A stretch of DNA of 64,000 bases from contig DUBE01000046.1 in NCBI GenBank assembly GCA_012960475.1, forward strand, positions 1-64,000, given 5' to 3'. Origin of the DNA: Planctomycetota bacterium (GTDB lineage Bacteria; Planctomycetota; UBA1135; GCA-002686595). Made by a program: the position numbers and the translations under genes. The notes beneath the pieces are model-generated. The model searched no databases and was not told the origin of the DNA. It saw nothing but the letters and a program-made list of their open reading frames with translations. Of the stretch, positions 27,310-37,497 are shown piece after piece (position 1 is the stretch's first letter; each line of letters begins with the position of its first letter).

Positions 27310-30300
27310 CTACTTCACCTGTTGGACTTGGACGCCCTCGCGGGATTTGTTCAATTCCGTCTGCCAACTACGGTCGCGGATGTCGTTTTGAGCGCTGTTC
27401 AATTGGAATACGTTCTTGAAGTACGTACCTGAACCCGTAAGAGGCTGCTGGAGCTGTTCGCTATCTTGAATCTGCGGTTCCCCCAGGGCGATCGCTCCTC
27501 GATGGAAGGCATATTGATCGTCTCCCAACTTGGCCACTACTGTGGCGCTGCCCACAACCGTATCGGCTACGAACAACCCCCGTGGGTCTGTGACGCCTCG
27601 AGTGAATCTCTCGTTCGAACTGCCAATCACCCGCACATCCACGCCCCGCATATAGGTGCCATCGGTGGCATCGAAGGCTTGCACCCGGACTCGTCCAGAA
27701 CCGGACTCTTCTGTAATTTCCAACTCCAGATCACTGATCAGCATCAGCCCCGAAGTGAATAGTTCGTCGCCACGGGCGATGATCAAATAGGCGCCGGGCT
27801 CGGTCAAGTCCATTGTTATGGGAGTCTTGGATTCCCTCCGGTCTTCCGATTCCTCAAGGGAAATTTCCGACTGAAGAGTGGGGGAAATTCCAGAGAGGTT
27901 GACCCGGGTAATCTGGGAAAGGTTCTTCTCTCTCAGGTAGAGGGTCAGGAGGTCGACCTTGTAGACCAACATCTCTACTCCAGTGAGACCCTTGTGACGT
28001 AACTCCAACTCGGCGGCCGCGCCGGGTCGTACCGTGGTGACTTCGTCCAAGGCGATTGTTTTTTCACGGAAGTCGCTCAGCGCCTCGCGGGCATCGGCGA
28101 AGAGCTCCTTGACGCGCTCGTAGTACTTGCTCGCTTCTGTCAACTCGCGCCGAGCGTGGTGGATCTGCCCTAAAATGTAGAGGGCCAGATCCCGGTTCTC
28201 GCTGGGGTGGATACGGCCATCTTCCACGTACTCTGCCGCAGCGACCCGGCGCAGGGCCTGCAGGGCTTCTTCTTCCTTGCCGAGCCACCAGTTGGCGACC
28301 GCCTGGCTATAGATGAAAGCGTCCTTGTGTCGAGGCGATGTAAAGAGCGTTGCGAAGGTACCCGACAGATCTGCAGTGCCCATGTAGTCGTTCACGCTCA
28401 GGCGCGCGCTGACCAGAGCCAGGGCCGCATCGGCGGCCTGGGGGTCGGTAGGGTGCAGGGCCAGATAGCGATTCAAATGCCGGGAACCCGCCAACACGAG
28501 TCCCCCTCGGCGCCAATCCTTACGCACCAGACTCTTGTCCAGATGTGCCGTCTGCGCCTTGGCGAGCAACTTGTCCGTCAGAGTCAGGTGAGCTGTCTTG
28601 ACCGCTGAGAAGTCAGGGTAGGCCAACCAAAGTTCTTGCAGCAATTCCATGGCGCTGGCGAATTCGCCCAGCTCTTCCAAGGCGCCCGCCACTTTGGTGT
28701 CGCGACCAAAGGTCTCCAGCAGGGTAGCGCGGAAGATGAGCATGGCGCGTTCGTGTTCGTTCAATGTGCGATAAGCCTCGCCAATGGCTACCACCTCGTC
28801 GAAAGGAATCGTGATGCTGGGGTCCTTCTCCTTGATTACTTCGAAGTACTCCACGATTGGTTCCGGATCCTTACGCTTGACCGCCAGTTGCAATAGTCGG
28901 TGGGCGGTTTGTACCAGGGGTTTTTCCCGCAAGAAGGGCTCGAATTCCAGGTAGAGGTTGGTCAACGCATCGTGGGCGCCTTCATGGTTGATGGGGCTTT
29001 CATCGAATTGGCGCAGGCCTCGGCTGTAGAGTTCATCGGGCGTGGCGCGATAGGTGTTTTCTACCTGGGCCAGATCATTCTTGATCTCAAAGTCCCGCGC
29101 CTGGCCCACTACCATGGCGCCGGGGTTGTTTTCGCTGCGCAGGGTCGGGGGCAGCAGTTTGAACGCTCCGGCGATGCGCGCGCGGAATTCGAACTCGATA
29201 CTGCCACTTGTGGAGTGCGGGTCGATTGAGACCAGCACCGCATCGGGCCGCACGCGTGCCTCGCCAATGCCACCTTTGACCGACTCCGCGATCACTTCGG
29301 CTCCCGCCGGGGTTGGCACGCGCATGACCAGGTGTCCGTCGGCCGAACGACGGGCATCGCGCCACCATCGGATGTGCACCTTGGCGCTTTGACCCCTGGC
29401 CAGTTGTCCGACTTCGTTGATCCACTGTTCTTGGAAGTCGCGCAGGATGCTGAAGCCCGTTGGCAGCACTTTGCCGTTGAGCCGCGGCGCTGCGGGCATG
29501 AACCGTTGCTCGGCTATTACCAGATCGCGACGGTCGTTCATTGTGGCGGAGAGGTCTCGGGTAAAGCCCTCCAAGACCGCAGCCCAATGAGGTTTGCCTC
29601 GGCCTTCCACGGTCATGTCGATGCTGATCCTGCGGTCGGCTACATTTTCAAGGTCTACAATCAGAATCTGGGCGGGATCTCCACCGTGCAGTTCGACAGT
29701 CTGTTCCGCCTGTCCTGCGATTCGAATCTTGATGCGCATGGTCTCGCCCATGGCCAGAGCGCTACGGTCCTTGTCCAACAAGCAACCCAGAACCAAACCA
29801 CGAGCCTTGCCGAAGGGACGTTGGCCGAGCATCCACTGGTTTCCTGCGTCGATCAGACTCGAATCTGGCTGAGCGGCCTTGAGGGCCAGCACAGCCAGAG
29901 CGGTTTGCTCCAACTTGTTCAGGTTGGCAGGGGAGTTTCCTTTCACGCTCCAGGAAGCATGCCTGGTACTTTCGGTTGTTACCTGTCCCTCGATCAGGCT
30001 GCAGAGGTCAGCCGCCATGGGCAGGGAACCGTGAGCGGAGAGGGCCAGGGAAGTGTGTACCAGGGCAGCAGGGGAGAGTCTCGCGCGCTCGCGATACAGT
30101 CGGTTGAGAGCAGCAAAGTCCGCCTTGCCTGCGGCGGCCAGAGCATGTTGCAGGAGCGCCTTGGTCTCCCCGTCCTGCTGGGAGGCCTGACGATGGGCGT
30201 TGGTCAGATACTTGAGGCCCAGATCCATGGTCTGGTCCAAGACCGAGATCCCAATCTGACGCGCCTCGGCCAGGGCCCAGACGCAGCGCGCACTCTGAAC

Positions 30301-33300
30301 GGGATCGTTGCTCCGGCGGAAAATAGTGCGCCAGCTCCCGTCTTTGTCCTGGGCAGAAGTCAGGGCTGCCACCAGACCAATTGCGCGGTCTCGTAGTTCG
30401 GTCAGGTCTGTGGGGCCAGCTGTTCCGGTCTGTTCCAGGGCATGAAGCACCCAGGTAACCCCCAACAGCTCGCTGGCCATGTACCCGGGGGTGCCTGCGT
30501 CCTGGTACACAGCGCAACGCCAGATCGGACCGCGATCGAGAGCCTCATCAATCAGGAGGCGATCGATCCCCGCACCGATTTCCAGCTGCACTGTGCGTGC
30601 GCCGTACTTGCGGCCGCTGGGCAACTCAAGGAAAGTGGTTGTGTTCTCATCGAGTACGCCACCGACGCTGGTGGTGAAGGCCAGACCATAGGGACGCACC
30701 AAAACGTTCTTGGTGACTTCTTCGGGGTTCTCATCGGTGTTCGCAAGGTTGGCTGAGACCTTGAGCGCAAGGGCTCCCTCTGGCAGGGGATCAAAGAGAC
30801 CGAACTCGACCTCGGTCACCGCTGCGCTCTTGGGCAGAGTCACGGTGCTCGTTCGACTGAAGGTTCCTTCGCTGGTCTCTACGGTCATGGTCAGTCTGCA
30901 TTCGGTGTCAAGACCAACCAGGTCATGGATGCGCACGGAGGGATTGGGTGCGTCTCCTTCCACCAACTCGCCGGGGAAGAGCAGTTCCAACTGGAATTCC
31001 GCTCGGCTGGTGAGTTTGGCCTTGGCACCGCCCACCAGGGTGCCGGGGGTCACGCCCCGTGCGATCAATTTCCAGCGCGTGGAACGCTCGGGCATTTTGA
31101 AGCGCACTTGGGCACGACCTTCTCGATCGCTGATAACGGAGGGTGACCAGAAGAGCGTGTCTCCATCGTTTTCAGCCTTGGCCTGTCGGGCTCTGCCTCC
31201 AGCCAGCAAGCTCCTACGTCCCCCGTAGCGTCCGCCAAACCTTCCTCCGGCGCCGCCGCCTATACCGATGGCATCGTTGAACGTCACAGGATCAAAGTCC
31301 TCTTCAACAGAGAATTCTGACTCGGGCGATCGCGCTCTCTCGTTCATACTGCGTCTGATTCGCTTGTCGCTCAGAGTTTGAGTGGCGCTTTGTGGTTCCA
31401 TTGCCTCATCCAATCCGCGTACATACCCAAGGGCATCGAGGGAATCGAACAGGCGGCCTCGGTCTTCTTGCCATTGATCCAGGGCCTGGCGCCTGGTTTC
31501 TTCCAGCAGTATCTCTTTCGCTATGGTCTGGGTACGGCCGTGGTAGCTGAAGGCGCAAGAGCTGGTGGTCTTGAGGCCCGCATGTCGATGAGCTGCGGCT
31601 TGGAAGGTGCGCTGCAGGTCTGGGGTTCGGTCCGGGAAGAGTTGCAAGAGTGCAGCGTCCACCACCGCCAGGGACACCTCTGCTTGGGCCGGGTTGCCCA
31701 GTTGGTCAGTGACGAGAATGTCGACCACAGCCTCTTCGCCTGGGGCGACAACATCCTTGGCCGGTGTCAAGCTGATGTTCAGCTTGCGGTCGATGTTGAG
31801 TTCCACATGGGCCTCGTGCAATTCACCCTGCTCCATCATGCAGATCGCGACTTGCACATTGGGGAAGTGGGCATCACTGGTTTCGAAGTTCAGTTCACTC
31901 TTCTCTTCGTTGAAGCGCACCAGGCGGTGCTCCAGGATCGTCTCTCCTTCAAAAGTCACCAAAGCCAGGTTCTTGGGGGTGCGATTGATCACCTTCAGGG
32001 CAACATTGTCCCCCTGGTTGAACTTGGTTTGATCGGTCAGAATGCGCAGACGTACTGGGTCGTTGTCTCCGGAGGCATAGAAGTCTTCCTCGTCGCTGAT
32101 GGGGTTGCCAAAGCGATCAGTGGCCAGGGCGCGTAGGGTGTAGCTTCCGCCGCGCTTGGGATCGAGGACCCATGAGCCGAGGCCCTTGGAGTCAGTGGTC
32201 AGGGTGATTTCGGCGCTGGTTTCTTCTGCAGAGGTCCACAGAGGCGAGCCTTTCGGAGCTTGCCAAAGCGCCAAGATGTGCACTTCTGTTTCCACGGGAT
32301 CCCCAGCGGGATCTGTGGCCTTGATTCCTATGGTCACCGGTTCGCCAGCGAGTCGAGTGTGCTGGGGTACCTCCAGTTCAAGACGGAAAGCGCGAATTGC
32401 AAGATAGACTGCGCTGCTTGCGTCGACTCCTTCGCTGGGGATGCTGGCCGCAAAAGTCAGCTGTCCCTCGTTGGCGTGATCGCGGGTCGAGTAAGTGACA
32501 TTGGCCTCGCCTTCCTGATCAGTTCGTGCACGATGCTCCCGTCCGTCGGGTAGGCGGAAGACGACTTCCCGCCCGGCAACAGGTTGGCCGTAGTACCAGT
32601 TCGCCTGGGCTGTCAAGGTGACATTGTCGCCACGGTAGACCACTGTCCGGTCTGCTTTGACCAACAACTCGACTTTGCGCAGTTCAAATCGCGCGACTTC
32701 GAACCTGACCTGGAAGAGCAGGCCTTTGCGTGTGGTTCCGCGCAGCATCCAGTTTCCCAATCTTGCACCCTGGGGGAGTGCGAAAGCACCGGCGATGGTG
32801 CCGAAGGGACCGAGGGGTAAGTCGGCACGGCGCATGCGTCGGCCGGCGGGATCGATCATCTCCACGCGCACCTCTTCCCCTTCATTGAATGTGTAACTGC
32901 CGTCGTTGACATCACGCACGATGGCTCTCCAGTTGACCGTTTCGCCCACCCGATAACCTCCGCGATCCGTGAAGAGCACCATGCGAGGAGTCAGGCCAGC
33001 TGAAATTTGCAAGCCCTGCAGACTCAACCCGTCCGAAGCCACATGCCCATCTCTTGCGGCGAACATCTGTACCTCCGCTGTGGTTTGCAGTTCTTCGAGG
33101 GCTACCCGCGCTGTACCGTCCGGACCGGTTTTCAGTTCGCGAAGCAAGGCCGCACCGCCCTCTCCCTGGCCGGGCAGGGCCAATAGAACCTTGACTTCCG
33201 AGGCGGCTTTGTCCGTCAGCATGTCCTGAGCGAAGACAAAGGCTTCCCGACGAGAGCTCTTGACCAGAACCTCTATATCGCTGCGGATCAAGAGGGTGGC

Positions 33301-35241
33301 CGCGCGCTGGTCGCCGGATTGCACCACGATGGCCCAGACCCCCGGTCCCTGCACATCGATTTCGATTTCCTGGGTCAGGGGTGCGAATTGCTTGTAGTCC
33401 TTGAGCTTGAGTTCGAAGGACTCATCCGGAGCGATCAGATCCAGGTCCAATTCCTCGATGCGCTGGTGGCTGAGGTGTTTGCGAAAGTAGGCTTCCAAGT
33501 CGAGGGCGTGCACATGCACTTTGAGTTCTTCCAAGTTGCGCGTGCGCACCTTGACCCGTGCGGTCTCATTACTGCGCCAGGTGCGCTCGGTCTCCAAGTT
33601 CAGGCGCGGACTGGTCATGGCCGCAAGGCGAGCCCGGGCGCGCCCGGCGTACGAGCCAAAGTTGCAAGCGCGATAGGCCTCCACCGCCGCGCCAACATCC
33701 TCCAAGCGGTATTCAAGGGCATCTGCCAGTTGGAATAGTGCCTGGGAAGCCTGGTTGGAACCAGGATGCCGGCGCGCCACTGTGCGCCAGGCTTCCACTG
33801 CTTGGAGCAAGATGGGCTTGAATTCCTCCCCTGCCTTCTTTGCTTCTCTTGCTTCCTTGTCAAAGAGCCCCGCCAGCGCCAGATGGACTGTGGGCACCCG
33901 TGCATCCAATGGCCAGCCCGAGAGAAACTCGGCCCAGGTGCTCCGCGCTGCGTCGTACTCACCCTTGGCCACGTCGGAATTGCCTTTGGCCCAGACGCTG
34001 TCGACAATGCCTCGCTGGGCATCTGACCAGCGCGGACCCGAAGCATAGCGCCGCGTGTATTCCGCAAAGAGTTCGCGCGCCCCGTCGTGATCATCGAGGG
34101 CGGTACGCATTCCGGCTTCCAAGAAGAGTGCCTCCTGATGCAGGGACTCTTCCGCTTGGAGGACACTGGCTTTGTGGTCGGGGGATAGTCGCGGGCGCTT
34201 GCGGAAGGCCTCATAGGCGTCCCGGGCGTCTGCGTGATGACCCTCTTCCCTGTGCAGGGTCGCGATGCTGAAGGCAGCCTGGAATGCCTTTTCGTCTTCG
34301 GGGTGAGCTTCAAGGAAGCGTCCATAGGCGGCCCGTGCCATGTCGCGCATTCCGCGCTTGGTCCAAGTCTGGGCAATCGCAAAGCGCGCACGGGAGAGGA
34401 GCTCCCTGGACGCGTCTTCCTGGTCATTGCCCTGGGCACTATTTTCCGCTCCGGTTGTTATGTCCTGAACCAGGTCCTCAAGAGTTCGCAAGGCATCTCC
34501 CGCGCTCCCCTTTGCCAGCTCGGCGAGCCCCTTGCGCAGCCGTGCTTCTTGCCTTCGACCAAGTCCTTTTCGATCTAGATAAGTATTCCAGTCAGTCACC
34601 GCTTGTTGATGCTTGGAGAGTTTCTCACTGCAAACTGCGCGTTCAAAGAGAGCCAGCTCCACTGCAGACAAGGGTGCGTCCAAGTCAAGTACACGTCCAA
34701 AGAGCTCCCTGGCGCCGTTGAGATCTTGCTCCCCTTGATCCGGTTCGTTGGGCTGGCGATCCGCCGCCATGCGAATCGCGTGCACCAGATAGACCTGGGC
34801 CAGGCGGCCTTGTCGCTCTGGACTGCGCAGGGCTTGGGCGGCCGCTTCGAAAATTCGCTCGGCCTCTTCAAAGCGGCGTAGTTGGCGCAGGTTCTCCGCT
34901 CGACGGAAGCGAACTTTGGCCAACCAGGGGCTCTCCTTGTGTTCCGTTTCAAAGGTCTCGGCCAGAGCTACCGCCTGGGCCAGGTCTTTCCCCTCGGTCA
35001 AGGCAGTGATGCGCAGCAGGGCCCAGAAGTCTTTGCTCTCTGGCTGCAAATCATCCAGATGCTCCAGGGCCTCCAATGCATCCGCGGTCCTTCCTTGGAG
35101 AAGAGCATCGCGTACCAGAGCTGGAACCCCAGGAAGAGCATCGTCGGGGCCCTTGAAGGGCTCGGGCTCCTGGGTAGTCGCGGTAAAGATGAGAAGGGAC
35201 AGGCCGAGGGTGGCCAGGGCGGTTTGGACAAGGATTCTCAT
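27310..35241 (-). CDS. Giant TPR and alpha-2-macroglobulin (MG2)-like secreted protein
   Basis: 2643 aa, signal peptide, N-terminal TPR-type repeats, MG-like domains (LFTDRGGYRVGETVNWRAIVRD, SVISDREGRAQVRFKMPERSTRWKLIARGVTPGT), C-terminal TPR-like repeats. Confidence 0.85.
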   Translation of the reverse strand: MRILVQTALATLGLSLLIFTATTQEPEPFKGPDDALPGVPALVRDALLQGRTADALEALEHLDDLQPESKDFWALLRITALTEGKDLAQAVALAETFETEHKESPWLAKVRFRRAENLRQLRRFEEAERIFEAAAQALRSPERQGRLAQVYLVHAIRMAADRQPNEPDQGEQDLNGARELFGRVLDLDAPLSAVELALFERAVCSEKLSKHQQAVTDWNTYLDRKGLGRRQEARLRKGLAELAKGSAGDALRTLEDLVQDITTGAENSAQGNDQEDASRELLSRARFAIAQTWTKRGMRDMARAAYGRFLEAHPEDEKAFQAAFSIATLHREEGHHADARDAYEAFRKRPRLSPDHKASVLQAEESLHQEALFLEAGMRTALDDHDGARELFAEYTRRYASGPRWSDAQRGIVDSVWAKGNSDVAKGEYDAARSTWAEFLSGWPLDARVPTVHLALAGLFDKEAREAKKAGEEFKPILLQAVEAWRTVARRHPGSNQASQALFQLADALEYRLEDVGAAVEAYRACNFGSYAGRARARLAAMTSPRLNLETERTWRSNETARVKVRTRNLEELKVHVHALDLEAYFRKHLSHQRIEELDLDLIAPDESFELKLKDYKQFAPLTQEIEIDVQGPGVWAIVVQSGDQRAATLLIRSDIEVLVKSSRREAFVFAQDMLTDKAASEVKVLLALPGQGEGGAALLRELKTGPDGTARVALEELQTTAEVQMFAARDGHVASDGLSLQGLQISAGLTPRMVLFTDRGGYRVGETVNWRAIVRDVNDGSYTFNEGEEVRVEMIDPAGRRMRRADLPLGPFGTIAGAFALPQGARLGNWMLRGTTRKGLLFQVRFEVARFELRKVELLVKADRTVVYRGDNVTLTAQANWYYGQPVAGREVVFRLPDGREHRARTDQEGEANVTYSTRDHANEGQLTFAASIPSEGVDASSAVYLAIRAFRLELEVPQHTRLAGEPVTIGIKATDPAGDPVETEVHILALWQAPKGSPLWTSAEETSAEITLTTDSKGLGSWVLDPKRGGSYTLRALATDRFGNPISDEEDFYASGDNDPVRLRILTDQTKFNQGDNVALKVINRTPKNLALVTFEGETILEHRLVRFNEEKSELNFETSDAHFPNVQVAICMMEQGELHEAHVELNIDRKLNISLTPAKDVVAPGEEAVVDILVTDQLGNPAQAEVSLAVVDAALLQLFPDRTPDLQRTFQAAAHRHAGLKTTSSCAFSYHGRTQTIAKEILLEETRRQALDQWQEDRGRLFDSLDALGYVRGLDEAMEPQSATQTLSDKRIRRSMNERARSPESEFSVEEDFDPVTFNDAIGIGGGAGGRFGGRYGGRRSLLAGGRARQAKAENDGDTLFWSPSVISDREGRAQVRFKMPERSTRWKLIARGVTPGTLVGGAKAKLTSRAEFQLELLFPGELVEGDAPNPSVRIHDLVGLDTECRLTMTVETSEGTFSRTSTVTLPKSAAVTEVEFGLFDPLPEGALALKVSANLANTDENPEEVTKNVLVRPYGLAFTTSVGGVLDENTTTFLELPSGRKYGARTVQLEIGAGIDRLLIDEALDRGPIWRCAVYQDAGTPGYMASELLGVTWVLHALEQTGTAGPTDLTELRDRAIGLVAALTSAQDKDGSWRTIFRRSNDPVQSARCVWALAEARQIGISVLDQTMDLGLKYLTNAHRQASQQDGETKALLQHALAAAGKADFAALNRLYRERARLSPAALVHTSLALSAHGSLPMAADLCSLIEGQVTTESTRHASWSVKGNSPANLNKLEQTALAVLALKAAQPDSSLIDAGNQWMLGQRPFGKARGLVLGCLLDKDRSALAMGETMRIKIRIAGQAEQTVELHGGDPAQILIVDLENVADRRISIDMTVEGRGKPHWAAVLEGFTRDLSATMNDRRDLVIAEQRFMPAAPRLNGKVLPTGFSILRDFQEQWINEVGQLARGQSAKVHIRWWRDARRSADGHLVMRVPTPAGAEVIAESVKGGIGEARVRPDAVLVSIDPHSTSGSIEFEFRARIAGAFKLLPPTLRSENNPGAMVVGQARDFEIKNDLAQVENTYRATPDELYSRGLRQFDESPINHEGAHDALTNLYLEFEPFLREKPLVQTAHRLLQLAVKRKDPEPIVEYFEVIKEKDPSITIPFDEVVAIGEAYRTLNEHERAMLIFRATLLETFGRDTKVAGALEELGEFASAMELLQELWLAYPDFSAVKTAHLTLTDKLLAKAQTAHLDKSLVRKDWRRGGLVLAGSRHLNRYLALHPTDPQAADAALALVSARLSVNDYMGTADLSGTFATLFTSPRHKDAFIYSQAVANWWLGKEEEALQALRRVAAAEYVEDGRIHPSENRDLALYILGQIHHARRELTEASKYYERVKELFADAREALSDFREKTIALDEVTTVRPGAAAELELRHKGLTGVEMLVYKVDLLTLYLREKNLSQITRVNLSGISPTLQSEISLEESEDRRESKTPITMDLTEPGAYLIIARGDELFTSGLMLISDLELEITEESGSGRVRVQAFDATDGTYMRGVDVRVIGSSNERFTRGVTDPRGLFVADTVVGSATVVAKLGDDQYAFHRGAIALGEPQIQDSEQLQQPLTGSGTYFKNVFQLNSAQNDIRDRSWQTELNKSREGVQVQQVK

Positions 35242-35489
35242 GGCGGGCGGGAGGTCCAGGCGGGAGGCCCGGGGGCTCTACTTCCCAGTGGAACGGCGGG
35301 CGGGGGGCTTGGTTTGGAATTTGTGCCAGGATTGCGGGCGGATGGGTCCAACCGCAATGGCTACGGGCCTGGGGGAGGGCTGGAGAGGGTCTGGCTGGAG
35401 GCGCTCTCGGTTCGAACTCCGTGAGGGGCCCGGCTCGCTCCGCCTGCAGACGCTGGGCCCTTTGGGAGTTGGAACTCCAGGACCCCGAT

Positions 35490-35690
35490 TGGGGGAGAGT
35501 TTCAGCACATCTCTTGCCCGCAATTACTTCCTTCGTCAGGGACGCCAACCGGTGCGCGTGATCCAGGGAGACGGCTTGGAGTCGATCCCATTCCTGGAGG
35601 GACCGTACGACCTGGTTTTCCTCGACGCCCAGAGAGATCAGTATCTCTCGTGTGTGCTCGTGCTCCTCGAGAAGCGCTTCATCGAGCGCA
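35490..35690 (+). pseudogene. Fragment of a SAM-dependent O-methyltransferase
   Basis: Frame reads SFSTSLARNYFLRQGRQPVRVIQGDGLESIPFLEGPYDLVFLDAQRDQYLSCVLVLLEK, matching the V.VI.GDALE.LP.L.GP(F/Y)DLVF(I/L)DA.(K/R).Y...L.LL core; N-terminal SAM motif and C-terminal part absent. Confidence 0.5.
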
Positions 35691-35715
35691 CCATCGTGCC
35701 CACCTTGGTGTCAGT

Positions 35716-35754
35716 AGCAGCCCGGGCTATTGGTGGCTTTTTGTCCGAACGAGG
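35716..35754. repeat. 39-nt dispersed repeat, copy A
   Basis: AGCAGCCCGGGCTATTGGTGGCTTTTTGTCCGAACGAGG; 34/39 identical to copy B, 59 nt before the 35813 ATG. Confidence 0.8.
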
Positions 35755-35812
35755 AAACCACCGAGGATCAGGTGGTTAGGGTGGCGTGAACAAGTCCTCG
35801 ACAGCCGATACC

Positions 35813-37306
35813 ATGATTCGCCTCCTAACCATGAGTTTCGCCCTGCTCGTGGGCACAACACTCCCCGTAAGCGCCCAGGTCCACTACTTCCCCAACGGGC
35901 GGCCGTGGAAGCAGCAAGCCCGGTCGGGGCCCGATGCCGAGGTGGAGGGCTGGCTCTATAACCTGGGGATCACGGGTATCCGCGTGCGGCTCGAGGAAGA
36001 ACAGCCCACGCACCTGGTCGTCGGACACGTGTTCGAGGGGACGCCCGCGCACAGGAAGGTTCGTGTCGGAGACCACATCGTCGGCGCCCGAGGCCTTGAG
36101 TTCCGCACCCCGCACCAGAACGGCTACGGCATGAAGGTCTTCGGGCCGCTGGGCCCCATCGCCGACTTCGTCGATGCCCTCGAGCGCGCGATCGACTCGA
36201 AGGAGCGCGAGCTGCGCCTCAAGCTGTGGCGGGACGGCAAGCGCGTCGACGTCAAGCTGAAGATCCCTGCGCGAGTGAAGCCCTACGCGAAGTCGTTCCC
36301 CTTCGACTGCGAGCGGACCGAAGAGGTGCGCGAGCGCCTCTGGGCGCACCTTGCTGAACAGCAGCGCGACAACGGCTCCTGGGGCAATCCGGTGCACGAC
36401 ACCTTCGCGCCCCTCGCCCTGCTCGCCAGCGGCAAGAGTGCGTATCGGGACGAAGTGGAACGCAGCGTGCGCTACCACGCACGCAACACGTCAACCGAGG
36501 ACACCTCGGGGCTCGTCAACTGGAAATACATGGCCGCCGCGATCGTGATGAGCGAGTGGTACTTGGAGACGCGGGATCGCTGGGTCCTGGACGAGTTCCA
36601 GGAGGTCTACGATTTCCTCTGCACGACACAGTACCTCGACCTCTCTCAGGTCAACCCCAAGGTGCGTGAGTCGCACCCCGGCTCCTATCCCAAGAACGCC
36701 GAGCAGCAGTACGGCGGCTGGGGCCACAACCCCGGCTTCGAGGGCTACGGACCCATTGCGATGATCACAGCTCAGGGCGCGCTGGCCTTCGCCCTAATGG
36801 ACAAGTGCGGCATCGACGTGGACGAGGTCCGTCATCGCGCGGCCTATGCGTTCCTTGAGCGCGGCACCGCCAGGAACGGCTACCTGTGGTACGGCGACTC
36901 GGTCGCGCGCGATCAGAGCTGGGCCGACATGGGCCGCACGGGCACCTCGGCTATCGCCCACTGGATGAGCCCCCACCGCGAACACAGGAAGCTCGCCCGT
37001 CTGCACGCGACCATCATGGCCGAGCACCCCAATAGCTTTCCGGATACGCACGCCTCACCCCTGATGGGCATGGCCTATGGCGCCCTCGGCGCCTCGATCG
37101 ACCGCAAGGCCTTCGGGACCGTTATGCGGGCCAACCGCTGGTGGTTCCTCCTGGCCGAGTGCGCCGACGGCACCTTCGCCTACCAGCCCAATCGCGACAA
37201 CTCCGGCTACGGCGCTGACGCGCGCCTGCTCGCGACCACGGTCACTGCGTTCATCCTGTCCATCCCGCTCGAAGGGCTGGTGATGACGGGGAAGAAGGCG
37301 CGCTGA
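35813..37306 (+). CDS. Secreted PDZ-like plus alpha/alpha-barrel protein (DUF6288-like)
   Basis: Signal peptide MIRLLTMSFALLVGTTLPVSAQ; PDZ-like VGHVFEGTPAHRKVRVGDHIVGARG; toroid-type helices with NGSWG, YGGWGHNPGFEGYG motifs. Confidence 0.8.
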   Translation: MIRLLTMSFALLVGTTLPVSAQVHYFPNGRPWKQQARSGPDAEVEGWLYNLGITGIRVRLEEEQPTHLVVGHVFEGTPAHRKVRVGDHIVGARGLEFRTPHQNGYGMKVFGPLGPIADFVDALERAIDSKERELRLKLWRDGKRVDVKLKIPARVKPYAKSFPFDCERTEEVRERLWAHLAEQQRDNGSWGNPVHDTFAPLALLASGKSAYRDEVERSVRYHARNTSTEDTSGLVNWKYMAAAIVMSEWYLETRDRWVLDEFQEVYDFLCTTQYLDLSQVNPKVRESHPGSYPKNAEQQYGGWGHNPGFEGYGPIAMITAQGALAFALMDKCGIDVDEVRHRAAYAFLERGTARNGYLWYGDSVARDQSWADMGRTGTSAIAHWMSPHREHRKLARLHATIMAEHPNSFPDTHASPLMGMAYGALGASIDRKAFGTVMRANRWWFLLAECADGTFAYQPNRDNSGYGADARLLATTVTAFILSIPLEGLVMTGKKAR

Positions 37307-37404
37307 AGTGACCCGCGTCTTCAGGGCGGGACGAGGTCCGCCTGCCCTGGCGAACCCGGCTGTGGTGAGCAGCGTCAGGGCATCATGGACGGACCTCAAG
37401 GACC

Positions 37405-37443
37405 AGCCGCCCGGGTTATTGGTGGATTCTTGTCCGAACGGGG
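37405..37443. repeat. 39-nt dispersed repeat, copy B
   Basis: AGCCGCCCGGGTTATTGGTGGATTCTTGTCCGAACGGGG; 55 nt before the 37498 ATG. Confidence 0.8.
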
Positions 37444-37497
37444 CCCGGGAGCGCAGGAACAAGGGAACCCCAGTTTCCACCACCCCCAAGGTCCAGA

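Noticed and set aside
29332-30396. 354-aa plus-strand ORF within the A2M-like gene
   Set aside because: Antisense shadow ORF; the opposite strand has clear MG/TPR coding content.
35716-37443. Integron attC sites
   Set aside because: The repeat ends do not contain RYYYAAC/GTTRRRY core sites in attC arrangement and no integrase is in view.
35716-37443. Insertion sequence flanked by direct repeats
   Set aside because: The DNA between the copies encodes a DUF6288-like protein, not a transposase, and each copy lies upstream of a gene rather than at element ends; the possibility of an IS end remnant is left open only in the finding.
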